Shown: one piece after another, positions 45,319-52,971 of the stretch | Numbering within the stretch: the stretch's first letter is position 1 | How the letters are laid out: every line of letters begins with the position of its first letter | Source: a virus | Virus record (IMG/VR): IMGVR_UViG_3300036715_001865 | Coordinates: 62,001 to 126,000 of that record | DNA length: 64,000 nt | Reading direction: 5' to 3' (one strand) | Translations under genes and position numbers: made by a program | The notes under the pieces: generated by a model | Seen by the model: only the letters and a program-made list of their open reading frames with translations | The model's database searches: none | Told to the model about the DNA's origin: nothing

Positions 45319-45633
45319 TTAATCTTCGTCTTCTAGGGGGTCAGTAACAGTTAATCTCCCACCTGAGAGTGCTTCATACATCAATTCAAAATGTTCTTGT
45401 TCTTCTTGTAAGTCTGCATAATTGCCCTTAAACATAGAGTTGGCAATTTTTCTAACAATTTTCTTATCCACACTAAAAACTGTTGCAGCTTCAGCAATTG
45501 TTTCACTGATTGCTTCTCTACTATCTTCCATTTGTTGCAAATAATGAGTAACAGTTACTATCATTTGCTTGAATTTCTTCAGTTCATCTGGATTGGTAAG
45601 AACGTTTACTGCTTCCTTTTGTTTTTTCGCCAT
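45319..45633 (-). CDS. dsbA: DsbA-like double-stranded DNA-binding protein
   Basis: 104 residues from ATG 45633, which has AAAAGGAG 8 nt upstream; a longer frame starts further out without a binding site. It is helical and charged, with a pattern (KFKQMIVTVTHYLQ ... VDKKIVRKIANSMFKGN ... EEQEHFELMYEAL) close in length and layout to T4 DsbA, an 89-residue protein that binds late-promoter DNA and assists late transcription. A good sigma-70 promoter precedes it and a terminator follows, so it is a single-gene unit. The assignment rests on pattern and size. Confidence 0.65.
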   Translation of the reverse strand: MAKKQKEAVNVLTNPDELKKFKQMIVTVTHYLQQMEDSREAISETIAEAATVFSVDKKIVRKIANSMFKGNYADLQEEQEHFELMYEALSGGRLTVTDPLEDED

Positions 45634-45672
45634 TGTAAATCTCCTTTTTGATGGTTTGTATTGTAAACATAT

Positions 45673-45701
45673 ATTATACGAGGAATATAGTTTAAAATCA
45701 A
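45673..45701 (-). promoter_or_regulatory. Sigma-70-type promoter for dsbA
   Basis: On the minus strand TTGATT (45701-45696), a 17-nt spacer and TATAAT (45678-45673), 39 nt upstream of the dsbA start. Confidence 0.65.
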
Positions 45702-45723
45702 CACAATGTTTGTAGATAGGATA

Positions 45724-45744
45724 TCCCACCATTTATAGGTGGGA
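45724..45744. terminator. GC-rich hairpin with TATAAAT in its loop, after the rlpA-like gene
   Basis: TCCCACC (45724-45730) pairs with GGTGGGA (45738-45744) around a 7-nt loop that reads TATAAAT on the minus strand. It follows the rlpA-like stop codon directly. No T-run follows, so RNA processing is as likely as termination. Confidence 0.5.
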
Positions 45745-45751
45745 CATACAT

Positions 45752-46258
45752 TTATAACACTTCAATATGGACCATTGATGCTCCATTTTTACCGGGTGAT
45801 AATTTGATATATTCAGCAGCTCCTTGTGACAAATCCAACACTCTATTGGCAATATATGGACCTCGATCGGTAATTGTAACTATCACAGATTTTTTATTCT
45901 GTAAATTTGTTACTCTTACTCGAGCAAATAGTGGTAAAGATTTGTGTGCAGCAGTTAATGCATACATATCAAAAATTTGTCCACTGGCTGTGCGCTTACC
46001 ATGATGTTTTGCACCATAAAATGATGCTAACCCCGTGGTTGAATACCCTTTAAATTTAGCAATCCTTGCTTCAATTGCTTTTTTTCTAGCAGCAACTTTT
46101 TTGGCCTTATTGGCCTTTTTGTCTGTGCTATTATTTGAATGTACTGATACATTCCCCTTATTGTGCGGTTTCTCTTTGGCCTGAGCCATACCACAACCTA
46201 ACAACACCGCTAACATCGTTACAGCAGTGAACTGAGTTAAATGATTTTGTTTTATCAT
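45752..46258 (-). CDS. rlpA: RlpA-like lipoprotein (double-psi beta-barrel)
   Basis: 168 residues from ATG 46258 (AAGGAG 9 nt upstream; an ATG two codons earlier is possible). The N-terminus is a signal peptide with a lipobox, VLLGC around Cys22, so a lipid anchor is likely; AQA|KE offers a signal-peptidase I alternative. Residues ~30-70 are basic and Lys/Ala-rich. The C-terminal ~95 residues are a RlpA double-psi barrel: GLASFYGAKHHGKRTASGQIFD, LTAAHKSLPLFARVRVTN, VTITDRGPYIANRVLDLS. Bacterial RlpA is a septal lytic transglycosylase acting on denuded glycan. A phage copy could act in lysis or envelope remodelling. Confidence 0.85.
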   Translation of the reverse strand: MIKQNHLTQFTAVTMLAVLLGCGMAQAKEKPHNKGNVSVHSNNSTDKKANKAKKVAARKKAIEARIAKFKGYSTTGLASFYGAKHHGKRTASGQIFDMYALTAAHKSLPLFARVRVTNLQNKKSVIVTITDRGPYIANRVLDLSQGAAEYIKLSPGKNGASMVHIEVL

Positions 46259-46369
46259 ACTCATTTTCTCCTTGTTCAATGATTTGAACGTTTTATTACT
46301 TACTCATTGATCTATAAAGAACATAGTTAATATTCTCGAAATCAGTATTAAACACAGGATAGACACATC

Positions 46370-46482
46370 ATTATGTCACAACTTGTGTATATACATAATG
46401 GTTACAACTATAAGCTGTATAACAATGATACCATTAAGTATACTTTAATAATGCACACCAATTTAATATGGTGTTGTTTTTT
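46370..46482 (+). ncRNA. Candidate small RNA ending in an intrinsic terminator
   Basis: The 314-nt gap 46259-46572 contains no gene on either strand. On the plus strand an imperfect hairpin (ATTATGT.../ACATAAT, 46370-46399) is followed by more weak stems. ACACCA/TGGTGT (46455-46474) then ends in a TGTTTTTT tract, a good terminator with no plus-strand gene upstream to terminate. That suggests a short RNA transcribed against the surrounding minus-strand genes. A promoter cannot be fixed. Confidence 0.35.
46455..46482 (+). terminator. Intrinsic terminator without an upstream gene
   Basis: A 6-bp stem ACACCA/TGGTGT with an 8-nt loop followed by six T residues on the plus strand. The nearest plus-strand coding gene upstream is over 9 kb away. 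Confidence 0.55.
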
Positions 46483-46572
46483 CATAATTAGGTTCTCCAT
46501 AAAAAATGCTCATTAATATATTATTAACGTAAGAAGTATATTATCATCATTTTCAATAATAAAGTCAACATA

Positions 46573-47181
46573 CTAAAACCAACTGAGATAATTCCCAGGA
46601 AATTTACTTGGATCGTATAGATACATAGATTGAGCAGATATGTGTATTCTAGCTTGTACTAAACTGCCAGCATTAACATTTGCTGTCACGTTTATAAAAT
46701 GAGGATCACTTGGGTATACAATTAATGTTCCACGTTGTGGATTAAACCCAAAATGATGTTGTGGAAATTCTAACTTCCCACCATATACCTCATATTCAGG
46801 ATCGAACTCCTGTTCATCTTGATAATCATTTAAAAATAAAATAGCAGATAAGTCTCTTGATCTGGTTCTTAACCATTTCCCTCTAACAAATACACTATTT
46901 TCAACTCCCATAGTTCCCTTACAACCTTCTGTATACCACTCAAATAATATAGGTTCTGTTCCTTTATAATGAATATCATAGTGAGCTTGTATCGAATGCA
47001 TATGTAATTGCAGCTGTTCGTATATGATTTCTTCTGCTCTGTCATTAGATGTGATAGTTACCACATTTTTACCAGATGCGTCCACATTTGGTACTGTGAA
47101 ATTGCACATTTCCAACAATTCTTCACACAATAATGGGGATACAAAATCTTCAATAACATAAAAAGGTGAGGTTTTTTTCAT
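46573..47181 (-). CDS. 2OG-Fe(II) oxygenase-like protein
   Basis: 202 residues resembling the prolyl-4-hydroxylase-type oxygenases common in T4-like phages. The N-terminus FYVIEDFVSPLLCEELLEMC is typical of the family. The middle has GKWLRTRSRDLSAILFLNDY, and the C-terminal part TLIVYPSDPHFINVTANVNAG then QARIHIS gives the distal His and the Arg that would hold 2-oxoglutarate. The expected HxD pair is not clear: the position reads RSRD. Activity is therefore uncertain. The gene is 3 nt downstream of the retropepsin-like gene, with its GGAG overlapping that stop. Substrate unknown. Confidence 0.65.
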   Translation of the reverse strand: MKKTSPFYVIEDFVSPLLCEELLEMCNFTVPNVDASGKNVVTITSNDRAEEIIYEQLQLHMHSIQAHYDIHYKGTEPILFEWYTEGCKGTMGVENSVFVRGKWLRTRSRDLSAILFLNDYQDEQEFDPEYEVYGGKLEFPQHHFGFNPQRGTLIVYPSDPHFINVTANVNAGSLVQARIHISAQSMYLYDPSKFPGNYLSWF

Positions 47182-47184
47182 ATT

Positions 47185-47742
47185 TTACTCCGTAATACTA
47201 ATTTTATCAAAATGGGTTAATAACTCTTGGAGAGTAATATTATGGCGAACCAGAATTTTCACAGCTTCTTGTACCACTGCACTTCTGTCCACAATTGGTT
47301 CTTGGGAAGGTTGTTCTGTATGTTCTGACTCATCAGCATCTTTATTAACATCAATAACAAAATTTCCTACCTTTAATGCATTTTGGCCGATAAGCACTTG
47401 ACTGTCCATTTTGCTTCTATCATTCAGATTAAAGGATACAGCCTCCATCGGTTGTCCATTAATTTCAATATCTAATTTAATCATTGGACGAGTATTTCCA
47501 CCTGCATCTGCTGACACAATTGTAGTGCTACCATCTAGTTCAGTGGTAATAACACCATCCGAAATAGCTGGACAACGAAATGAAATACTATTATTTGATT
47601 GATTTGGTTGTAAGTCAGTAGCATGCAAGGAGCATATTGTTGCTCCTGTGTCTACTTTACCTTCCACACTTTTATTGAAAGTTGTAAAATTTACTACAAC
47701 TTCATTACCTATAACATTAGGTGTTTGATTTTCTTGGTTCAT
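47185..47742 (-). CDS. Retropepsin-like aspartic protease domain protein
   Basis: 185 residues from ATG 47742 with GAGGACAA upstream. The first ~125 residues look like one retropepsin-type lobe: KVDTGATICSLHA carries the Asp-Thr-Gly active-site triplet at 31-33, and QVLIGQNALKVGNFVIDV supplies the second conserved Gly-rich strand. This is the single-lobe architecture of the RimK-associated protease family, also found in cyanophages. It would act as a dimer. The C-terminal ~50 residues are acidic then helical. A consensus late promoter within a 7-bp repeat that masks the binding site indicates late expression, so a structural-protein maturation role is possible. Confidence 0.7.
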   Translation of the reverse strand: MNQENQTPNVIGNEVVVNFTTFNKSVEGKVDTGATICSLHATDLQPNQSNNSISFRCPAISDGVITTELDGSTTIVSADAGGNTRPMIKLDIEINGQPMEAVSFNLNDRSKMDSQVLIGQNALKVGNFVIDVNKDADESEHTEQPSQEPIVDRSAVVQEAVKILVRHNITLQELLTHFDKISITE

Positions 47743-47747
47743 ATTAT

Positions 47748-47793
47748 TTGTCCTCAATAAGCACTATTATTTATAACAATGTAAAAAGGACAA
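47748..47793 (-). promoter_or_regulatory. Late promoter (47768-47775) between arms that can mask the ribosome binding site
   Basis: TTGTCCT (47748-47754) and AGGACAA (47787-47793) are complementary. On the minus strand the 3' arm holds AGGACAA, the binding site of the gene starting at 47742. TATAAATA lies in the loop, so late transcripts lack the 5' arm. Confidence 0.7.
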
Positions 47794-47800
47794 TTTACTA

Positions 47801-48103
47801 TTATACGCCAGGAGTAGAATTGCCAGTACTTCCAGGGGTCGTTACGCCTGGTTGAACTTGTGGGTTTTGTTGATTTTGTTGGTTTTGTTGTTTATTAGCA
47901 ACAGTATCATCGGCTTGTTTTCTCTTTAACAACGGTGCCAATCTTTTTTGTAGTTGTTGCTTTTGTGCAATTAATGGTTGGGTTCGTTGATTAATTTGAA
48001 TTTCTAAGTTAGCCAAAGCTGTTTGCATATCAGTAATCATCTTATCTGTATTTGCATCCTCTGCTAATATATCCACAAACACCTTGAACGTAAATTGTTT
48101 CAT
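47801..48103 (-). CDS. Uncharacterised 100-aa protein with Gln-rich tail
   Basis: 100 residues. Residues ~15-65 are helical with Leu/Ile heptads (DMQTALANLEIQINQ ... QLQKRLAPLLK), likely a coiled coil. The last third is Gln/Asn/Pro/Gly-rich and probably disordered. AGGACA precedes the ATG, and a late-promoter variant CATAAATA lies at 48140-48133. No family is recognised. Late promoter and composition suggest a minor structural or scaffold-associated protein. Confidence 0.6.
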   Translation of the reverse strand: MKQFTFKVFVDILAEDANTDKMITDMQTALANLEIQINQRTQPLIAQKQQLQKRLAPLLKRKQADDTVANKQQNQQNQQNPQVQPGVTTPGSTGNSTPGV

Positions 48104-48137
48104 AGTTTATTGTCCTATAATCATTGGTATAGTATTT

Positions 48138-48163
48138 ATGAGTTGGTTAGTTGACCAACTCAT
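48138..48163 (-). terminator. 10-bp hairpin after the 381-aa gene, overlapping a late-promoter variant
   Basis: ATGAGTTGGT (48138-48147) pairs with ACCAACTCAT (48154-48163). It begins 9 nt after the stop of the 48172 gene, and CATAAATA at 48140-48133 overlaps its end. It may stop upstream transcription exactly where the next late transcript begins. Confidence 0.55.
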
Positions 48164-48171
48164 ATCTTACG

Positions 48172-49317
48172 TTATTTGGAGCGAGACATAATAAATTTTG
48201 CAATATCTGATGGGGCCACTCGTCCTCTCAATGGCTGCTGTTTCTTAGTTGGTGCTGGTGAAGCATAAGTACGCTCCTCCTCTTCATGTGAGGTCCCACC
48301 TTTATTGTTATATTGATTGTCGTACTCAGCAGGACTAAAATCATATTGTGGTTCTTGAGCTGGACGTTCATTTTCTTTTCCACTTTCCATATCATGTCCC
48401 CACTTAGCTAATTGAGCCAACCGCTTAGCTTCTTTTTCTTTAATTGTCTGAGCTTTTTGTTGTTCTTCCATATCCAAAAACTGCTCTTCTTGTCTCACTC
48501 TTGCCATTGCTTGATTTTTTGCTTCAGATGCTTGTTTAGTATTTGCTTCAGCTTCTCTTGCCTGTGCTTCAGCCTTGCGGGCCTGGGCATCTGCTCTCAT
48601 CATATCAATAACTTGGGTTAAAAGAGTAGTAACTTGGCCCGTATCCTCAGCTGGAGGTAGTGGATCTTCTGGTGGTAAATCACCTTCTGGAGGTAAATCA
48701 CCTTCTGGGGCAGCTTCGTCACCTTCTGGTGGGACTCCACCCGCAAGTTCTTGCCCCTCCTCATCATCTTCTTCAAGAGCTGGCCAATCCACATCCACAA
48801 TAGTATATCTGTCTTTCAACTTAAACAACACTTCTGCTATTTCAGGACCTACATCATGTGTATCCTTATCACCTAATAGATGTTGGATATCTTGTTCAAA
48901 CCCTTGGGATTGGTCTGTTGGAATTGTTACTTTTACAATTCCACCATTAGCATCGACAAGTCCGAAGGTGGTGGTATCTCGATGATCAACACTTTCTTTA
49001 TCTTCAAGAGATTTTAATTTTGCAATGGCCCCAGTAGTATCAAACGTTGTGGTGGCTCCAGGAATAGCCAAATCCTCAAACATAGCACTAAAGGCTTCTT
49101 TGAGGCCAATTGTTTTCTTTTTCTTTTGAAACTTGCTTGCTTGTTTAGCCGTGTATTTTATAACTTGGGGCTTTGCAGATGCAGAAATTGTTCGTTTGAT
49201 GGCAGATGCAAATAATGGCATACTGCAAGATGCTACACATCCTGCACCTACAGCCCCACCAGCATCATCTTCTGAAAGAAGGTTTCTTAATTTGATTTGT
49301 TCTATGTGTTTGTTCAT
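48172..49317 (-). CDS. Uncharacterised 381-aa protein, scaffold-like composition
   Basis: 381 residues. The N-terminal ~170 residues may be globular. Residues ~185-225 are an acidic Pro/Glu/Gly/Asp repeat region (PEGD-type units). Residues ~240-310 form a long Ala/Glu/Lys/Gln helix expected to be a coiled coil, and the C-terminus is charged and Pro/Gln-rich. No enzyme motif or signal is seen. The composition resembles phage scaffold or internal proteins. It has a consensus late promoter embedded in a 10-bp inverted repeat. Confidence 0.65.
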   Translation of the reverse strand: MNKHIEQIKLRNLLSEDDAGGAVGAGCVASCSMPLFASAIKRTISASAKPQVIKYTAKQASKFQKKKKTIGLKEAFSAMFEDLAIPGATTTFDTTGAIAKLKSLEDKESVDHRDTTTFGLVDANGGIVKVTIPTDQSQGFEQDIQHLLGDKDTHDVGPEIAEVLFKLKDRYTIVDVDWPALEEDDEEGQELAGGVPPEGDEAAPEGDLPPEGDLPPEDPLPPAEDTGQVTTLLTQVIDMMRADAQARKAEAQAREAEANTKQASEAKNQAMARVRQEEQFLDMEEQQKAQTIKEKEAKRLAQLAKWGHDMESGKENERPAQEPQYDFSPAEYDNQYNNKGGTSHEEEERTYASPAPTKKQQPLRGRVAPSDIAKFIMSRSK

Positions 49318-49320
49318 ATT

Positions 49321-49366
49321 GTTAACCTATTGAAAACTTATTTGATAAGTGTATTTATAGGTTAAC
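49321..49366 (-). promoter_or_regulatory. Late promoter (49352-49359) with 10-bp arms around it; inner arm covers the ribosome binding site
   Basis: GTTAACCTAT (49321-49330) and ATAGGTTAAC (49357-49366) are complementary. On the minus strand TATAAATA begins in the 5' arm. The 3' arm contains AGGTTAAC, 8 nt before the ATG at 49317. Confidence 0.78.
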
Positions 49367-49390
49367 AACTAAACCAGTATTGATTATTTT

Positions 49391-49636
49391 TTACTCAACA
49401 GTTGTTGGTTCTTCTGTTAGTAGTGGAGCTACACTTGTTTGAATGTCTTGTAATAATTTATTTTGAAAATCAGCCAATGCTGCCCTTGCTTTCATAAGTG
49501 CAGCATAGGCTTCCACTTCATCTTGACGAGCACTGTCAATCAACTGAACGATATATTGTGATTCAGGTGATAAACTAGAAACTTCATAGTTGGTATCTTC
49601 AATTGTGATAGATGTGGTTTGTGTAACAGGTAACAT
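49391..49636 (-). CDS. Uncharacterised 81-aa protein
   Basis: 81 residues, mostly helical from residue 25 on (SQYIVQLIDSARQDEVEAYAALMKARAALADFQNKLL), with an acidic end. AAGGAG precedes the ATG and GATAAATA, a late-promoter variant, lies 23 nt upstream (49666-49659). No family is recognised. Size and helical content would fit a small structural or chaperone protein. Confidence 0.6.
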   Translation of the reverse strand: MLPVTQTTSITIEDTNYEVSSLSPESQYIVQLIDSARQDEVEAYAALMKARAALADFQNKLLQDIQTSVAPLLTEEPTTVE

Positions 49637-49683
49637 AATATCTCCTTATATTTTAATTTATTTATCGTTAGTGTTTTTGGGTA

Positions 49684-50976
49684 CTAAATTAAGTCTGCCA
49701 ATGACTTTCGTTTGCCTGGTACTAATACAGGCACAGATTCCACCAACTTTTGTGTTTTGCTAGCTGGTTGGTTTAAAATCCGCAAGTTTTTATTGTCCCA
49801 CACAAGATCGACAGTTTGCCCTACAGCATCACTACTACGGGACTTCGTAAAAATCCACATCATGTCACCAGCAGCCTTCATCGGAGGAGTCATAACAATA
49901 TAAATCATCCAATCTACTGTATTTACTTTTGTTAATCCACCAGCAATATGACTATGATTTAAACTTTCCGCCTCCACTGCTTGTCTATTTAACTGAGATG
50001 CTGTTGCTCCCATCATATTATAATCCAATAATATGTCCCGCAATTGTTCTGTGGAGCGTTTATCTTTTTCTGACACGTTGTCTGCTGATACTTTCTCATT
50101 AGGTGACATAAGATCTAAATAATCAACGATCAATAATGTTGGTAGACTTTTATTTTTAAGCTCATATTCTTTTAAATATGCACGAATTGCGTTAGCATTC
50201 GTACCAATAGGCATACGCTTGATTGTTATCTTACCATTTGTTCCTTTGAGTTTGACTACTCCATCAACAATTTTAGGAATATGATGATCCCAATTTACCG
50301 AAGACACTCCAGTAAACATAGTATCAAACCGTTGAGATACCAACTGTTCTGACATTTCTAAAGTTAGATACAGTACCTCGATTCCTTGGTTAGACATATT
50401 CACTGCTAAATTAGCTAATGATATAGATTTACCACCGCCTGAATTAGCTGCTAATAATAACATTTCAGTTAAGGCTAATCCACCACCCATTGCATCATCA
50501 ACTTCTGTCCACCCAGTTGATATTCTAGGTGGGGTTTTGGCGAATTCTGTAAGTCGAGCTTCTGGATCAGCAAAATAGTCAACGCCTAAATCAGCATCTA
50601 ATGATACTTGAACTGCATTTTTAATTAATTGTTCAATTTGGTCTTGTTTATCAGTACCAATGAGTGCTGCTGATTCAATTACTGCCAACTCAAGAGCTTT
50701 TACCTTACAGAATTGTTCGATTTCATCTGAACAATACGATATTTGGTCTCGAGTAATTATAGGAGCGTCTAACTGTATCCCCGTTTCAGCAAAAATCTGA
50801 TTTGTATTTGGTGTATTATTATACTTGGTATAGTAATCCTGTAGAAAGGCAACTACCTTTCTATATTCAGGATTAAAATAAGTTGATTGTATTATTGATC
50901 TACATACTGCAAAGGTATCTGCAGAAGATACCAAATACTCCAATAGTAGTTTTTGTTTATTCCCTGTTATAATCAC
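49684..50976 (-). CDS. 41: Replicative DNA helicase gp41 (DnaB-like)
   Basis: 430 residues starting at GTG, with GGAG 7 nt upstream. This is the hexameric helicase that drives the replication fork together with the gp61 primase. The RecA-type core begins near residue 155 with STGWTEVDDAMGGGL. The Walker A LLLAANSGGGKSISLANLA, Walker B-like LLIVDYLDLM and a later GATASQLNR motif follow in the DnaB order. The C-terminal tail is basic. A sigma-70 type promoter lies just upstream. Confidence 0.92.
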   Translation of the reverse strand: MIITGNKQKLLLEYLVSSADTFAVCRSIIQSTYFNPEYRKVVAFLQDYYTKYNNTPNTNQIFAETGIQLDAPIITRDQISYCSDEIEQFCKVKALELAVIESAALIGTDKQDQIEQLIKNAVQVSLDADLGVDYFADPEARLTEFAKTPPRISTGWTEVDDAMGGGLALTEMLLLAANSGGGKSISLANLAVNMSNQGIEVLYLTLEMSEQLVSQRFDTMFTGVSSVNWDHHIPKIVDGVVKLKGTNGKITIKRMPIGTNANAIRAYLKEYELKNKSLPTLLIVDYLDLMSPNEKVSADNVSEKDKRSTEQLRDILLDYNMMGATASQLNRQAVEAESLNHSHIAGGLTKVNTVDWMIYIVMTPPMKAAGDMMWIFTKSRSSDAVGQTVDLVWDNKNLRILNQPASKTQKLVESVPVLVPGKRKSLADLI

Positions 50977-51001
50977 ACTATATCTCCATTAGTATAAAGT
51001 T

Positions 51002-51031
51002 ATTATACTATGATTTATATGATTTATACAA
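51002..51031 (-). promoter_or_regulatory. Sigma-70-type promoter for the helicase gene
   Basis: On the minus strand TTGTAT (51031-51026), an 18-nt spacer and TATAAT (51007-51002), 25 nt upstream of the GTG start. Confidence 0.55.
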
Positions 51032-52028
51032 CAAGAATTTGAGGGTGTGTGGTTTTAATAGAAGTATCTCTTACGTATACTTTCCCGTAATTATACATAA
51101 TTCCATTTGAAGTTGCGCTTTCACTACTAAAGTCAACATACTTATCATATATTCTGTCAACTGCACCATATGGAGGATTTGCCCCCAAAATTAATACCGA
51201 ACCAGGGTCTATATTAATATAATTTGTATGTGTCAGATAAAAGAATCCACCAGCAGGAGGAATTTGTCCCGACAAAAATAGAGCTGTTACTTTGGGATTG
51301 TTGACGATGTCAATGCTCCGAACGTGGTAATTTTTGCCATTCAAAAACACTTGACCAACACCAGCCCAAGGTGAAGTAGCTGTTGGAACAATTGTGATTC
51401 CTTCGTATAGTACAGTTATTGGCGATCCATTTGGAACAATAAAAGTTATTGATATATTGACAACAGGTGCATCTGATAATGTGCAGATTGTTAACACACC
51501 GGTATTGGTTGATGCTTGAGTGGATGCAGTGGTATCAACTACAACAGGTATTGGCATTGGATTAGTTACATTTTGTGACGCCATTGCTACACACTGTGCT
51601 ATTCCTTTCTCAACCTTTGGAAATGTTAGGATGGTGGTATATGGATTTACAGTATTTCGATCAAATATCCCTGTGTATGGGACTAATTGAGACACACCAT
51701 CAATATCTCGATACACAGAGATATTTAAATTTGGTTGACATTGTAAATTGTGTGGTATTGACCACTGTAATGAATCAATATACTGAATATGGTCATATAC
51801 CAATTGGTGCACAACCCAATCTTGCAAATTAGGCACAGAGGGGGTTAATGTTGGAGTATCCATGATATCTTTAGTAAGAGTAACTCTATTCAGCCTACCA
51901 TTACAGTTGGCAGTAATAGTACAACGAGATAATACATCTATTCCTTTTCTGTTAGTCGGCACCCTACACTTGCGGTTGCACACACTACACTGATATACTG
52001 AGTCTCCTCGTACTATTACCTTAGGCAT
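51024..52028 (-). CDS. Probable virion protein with N-terminal zinc-binding cysteines (334 aa)
   Basis: 334 residues. The N-terminus has five cysteines at 14, 17, 21, 36 and 42 (CSVCNRKC ... C ... C), probably a zinc site. Residues ~60-180 (WVVHQLVYDHIQYIDSLQWSIPHNL) have the W-x-V/x-H pattern and beta-strand alternation of phage structural proteins. The remainder is beta-rich, with a Thr/Ala/Ser linker near 175. It starts one base after the preceding stop. No named homologue comes to mind; structural role inferred from composition and from late-promoter-associated neighbours. Confidence 0.6.
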   Translation of the reverse strand: MPKVIVRGDSVYQCSVCNRKCRVPTNRKGIDVLSRCTITANCNGRLNRVTLTKDIMDTPTLTPSVPNLQDWVVHQLVYDHIQYIDSLQWSIPHNLQCQPNLNISVYRDIDGVSQLVPYTGIFDRNTVNPYTTILTFPKVEKGIAQCVAMASQNVTNPMPIPVVVDTTASTQASTNTGVLTICTLSDAPVVNISITFIVPNGSPITVLYEGITIVPTATSPWAGVGQVFLNGKNYHVRSIDIVNNPKVTALFLSGQIPPAGGFFYLTHTNYINIDPGSVLILGANPPYGAVDRIYDKYVDFSSESATSNGIMYNYGKVYVRDTSIKTTHPQILVV

Positions 52029-52029
52029 T

Positions 52030-52317
52030 TTAGATACCTACAATTTGTATTTTAGACGTACGTTTGTAATATGCCTTTTCGATCTCTGACGGAATGGTAA
52101 CACACTCAGAACAAATTGCATGTTTATAAAAAATGTGGTCACCTGTTGCATTACAGGCACTCATGGGAACCAAGATTAAACCATAGGTATCAGGACCTGT
52201 TTGTTGTGGTTGAATACCTAGTGGTTCAGATAGAACATAACTTTCCTCTGTTTCTTTTTTTAAACTGCCAATTAGTTCATATCCGTTAACCAATGTAAAT
52301 GCTTTTAATGTGCTCAT
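52030..52317 (-). CDS. Lsm/Sm-like small protein (95 aa)
   Basis: 95 residues, beginning LKAFTLVNGYELIGSLKKETEESYVLSEPLGI. A strand, N-G-x-E-x-I-G turn and Y-x-L-x-x-P strand resemble the Sm-like fold found in small proteins of T4-like phages. Two cysteines in CNATG and ICSECV may bind metal. AAGGAA precedes the ATG and a CATAAATA late variant lies at 52347-52340. RNA binding would be the family expectation; function is not established. Confidence 0.55.
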   Translation of the reverse strand: MSTLKAFTLVNGYELIGSLKKETEESYVLSEPLGIQPQQTGPDTYGLILVPMSACNATGDHIFYKHAICSECVTIPSEIEKAYYKRTSKIQIVGI

Positions 52318-52347
52318 GTGTTTCCTTGTTAGGTTGTATTATTTATG

Positions 52348-52893
52348 TTAGTGGAACAGGTGTTTGTAGTCCGGCAATACACTTGCCCGAATTACGTAGT
52401 AATAAGGTATACCATAAAAGATTATTTCAGCAGTAGAATACAATCCCCAATATAAATTGGATGTAGAGTATGTATACTTGAGTAGGTCTGTCACAATATC
52501 TATTACTTTGTTGTTATCATGGAACATTTCAAATAAGGTATCCATAACATGCTGGTAATCTTTACTTGAATTTGTAACTTCAGTACTGTACAAAAATTTA
52601 TACGAGTTAATTGGAAACACGTAAAATAAATCTAAGTCGGCAGTATACGCAGTAGGGGAGGGATAAGCAAATACTGCTCTCTGTCTTAACATTGGTACAC
52701 TAGGTTCAAATGCTTTATTAAAGTAGGAAGAAACTTCATCTACCTCCTTCTTTAATCTAACCTTAACCTTTTGCACATCCTGATAAGTTGACGGCAATGC
52801 TTTATATAATGGAATTTCACCAGACTCTTCTAAAAATATAGAACAATCTCGTTTAATTATATTGATGTGGTGTGATAGCGTTTGTTCATCCAT
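52348..52893 (-). CDS. Uncharacterised 181-aa protein
   Basis: 181 residues, soluble, with many Tyr residues in the C-terminal half (YVFPINSYKFLYS, YTYSTSNLYWGLYS, GIPYYYVIRASV). No signal peptide, enzyme motif or known family is recognised. A CATAAATA late-promoter variant at 52946-52939 lies in an 11-bp inverted repeat upstream, and no strong ribosome binding site precedes the ATG. It is followed by the Lsm-like and zinc-binding genes in the same direction. Confidence 0.6.
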   Translation of the reverse strand: MDEQTLSHHINIIKRDCSIFLEESGEIPLYKALPSTYQDVQKVKVRLKKEVDEVSSYFNKAFEPSVPMLRQRAVFAYPSPTAYTADLDLFYVFPINSYKFLYSTEVTNSSKDYQHVMDTLFEMFHDNNKVIDIVTDLLKYTYSTSNLYWGLYSTAEIIFYGIPYYYVIRASVLPDYKHLFH

Positions 52894-52905
52894 ATATTAT
52901 AAAGT

Positions 52906-52955
52906 ATCCACAGACAGTAATGTTCCCCTTTGATTGGGTATTTATGTCTGTGGAT
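52906..52955 (-). promoter_or_regulatory. Late-promoter variant (52939-52946) inside an 11-bp inverted repeat
   Basis: ATCCACAGACA (52906-52916) and TGTCTGTGGAT (52945-52955) are perfectly complementary, with CATAAATA on the minus strand starting in the outer arm. The arrangement matches that at 39905, 49321 and 19873. Confidence 0.65.
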
Positions 52956-52971
52956 GCTTACAGAAAACTAC

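Noticed and set aside
48575-48985. A 136-codon Ser/Gly-rich open frame opposite the scaffold-like gene
   Set aside because: It is the complement of the acidic Pro/Glu/Gly repeat; the minus-strand gene has promoter and context.
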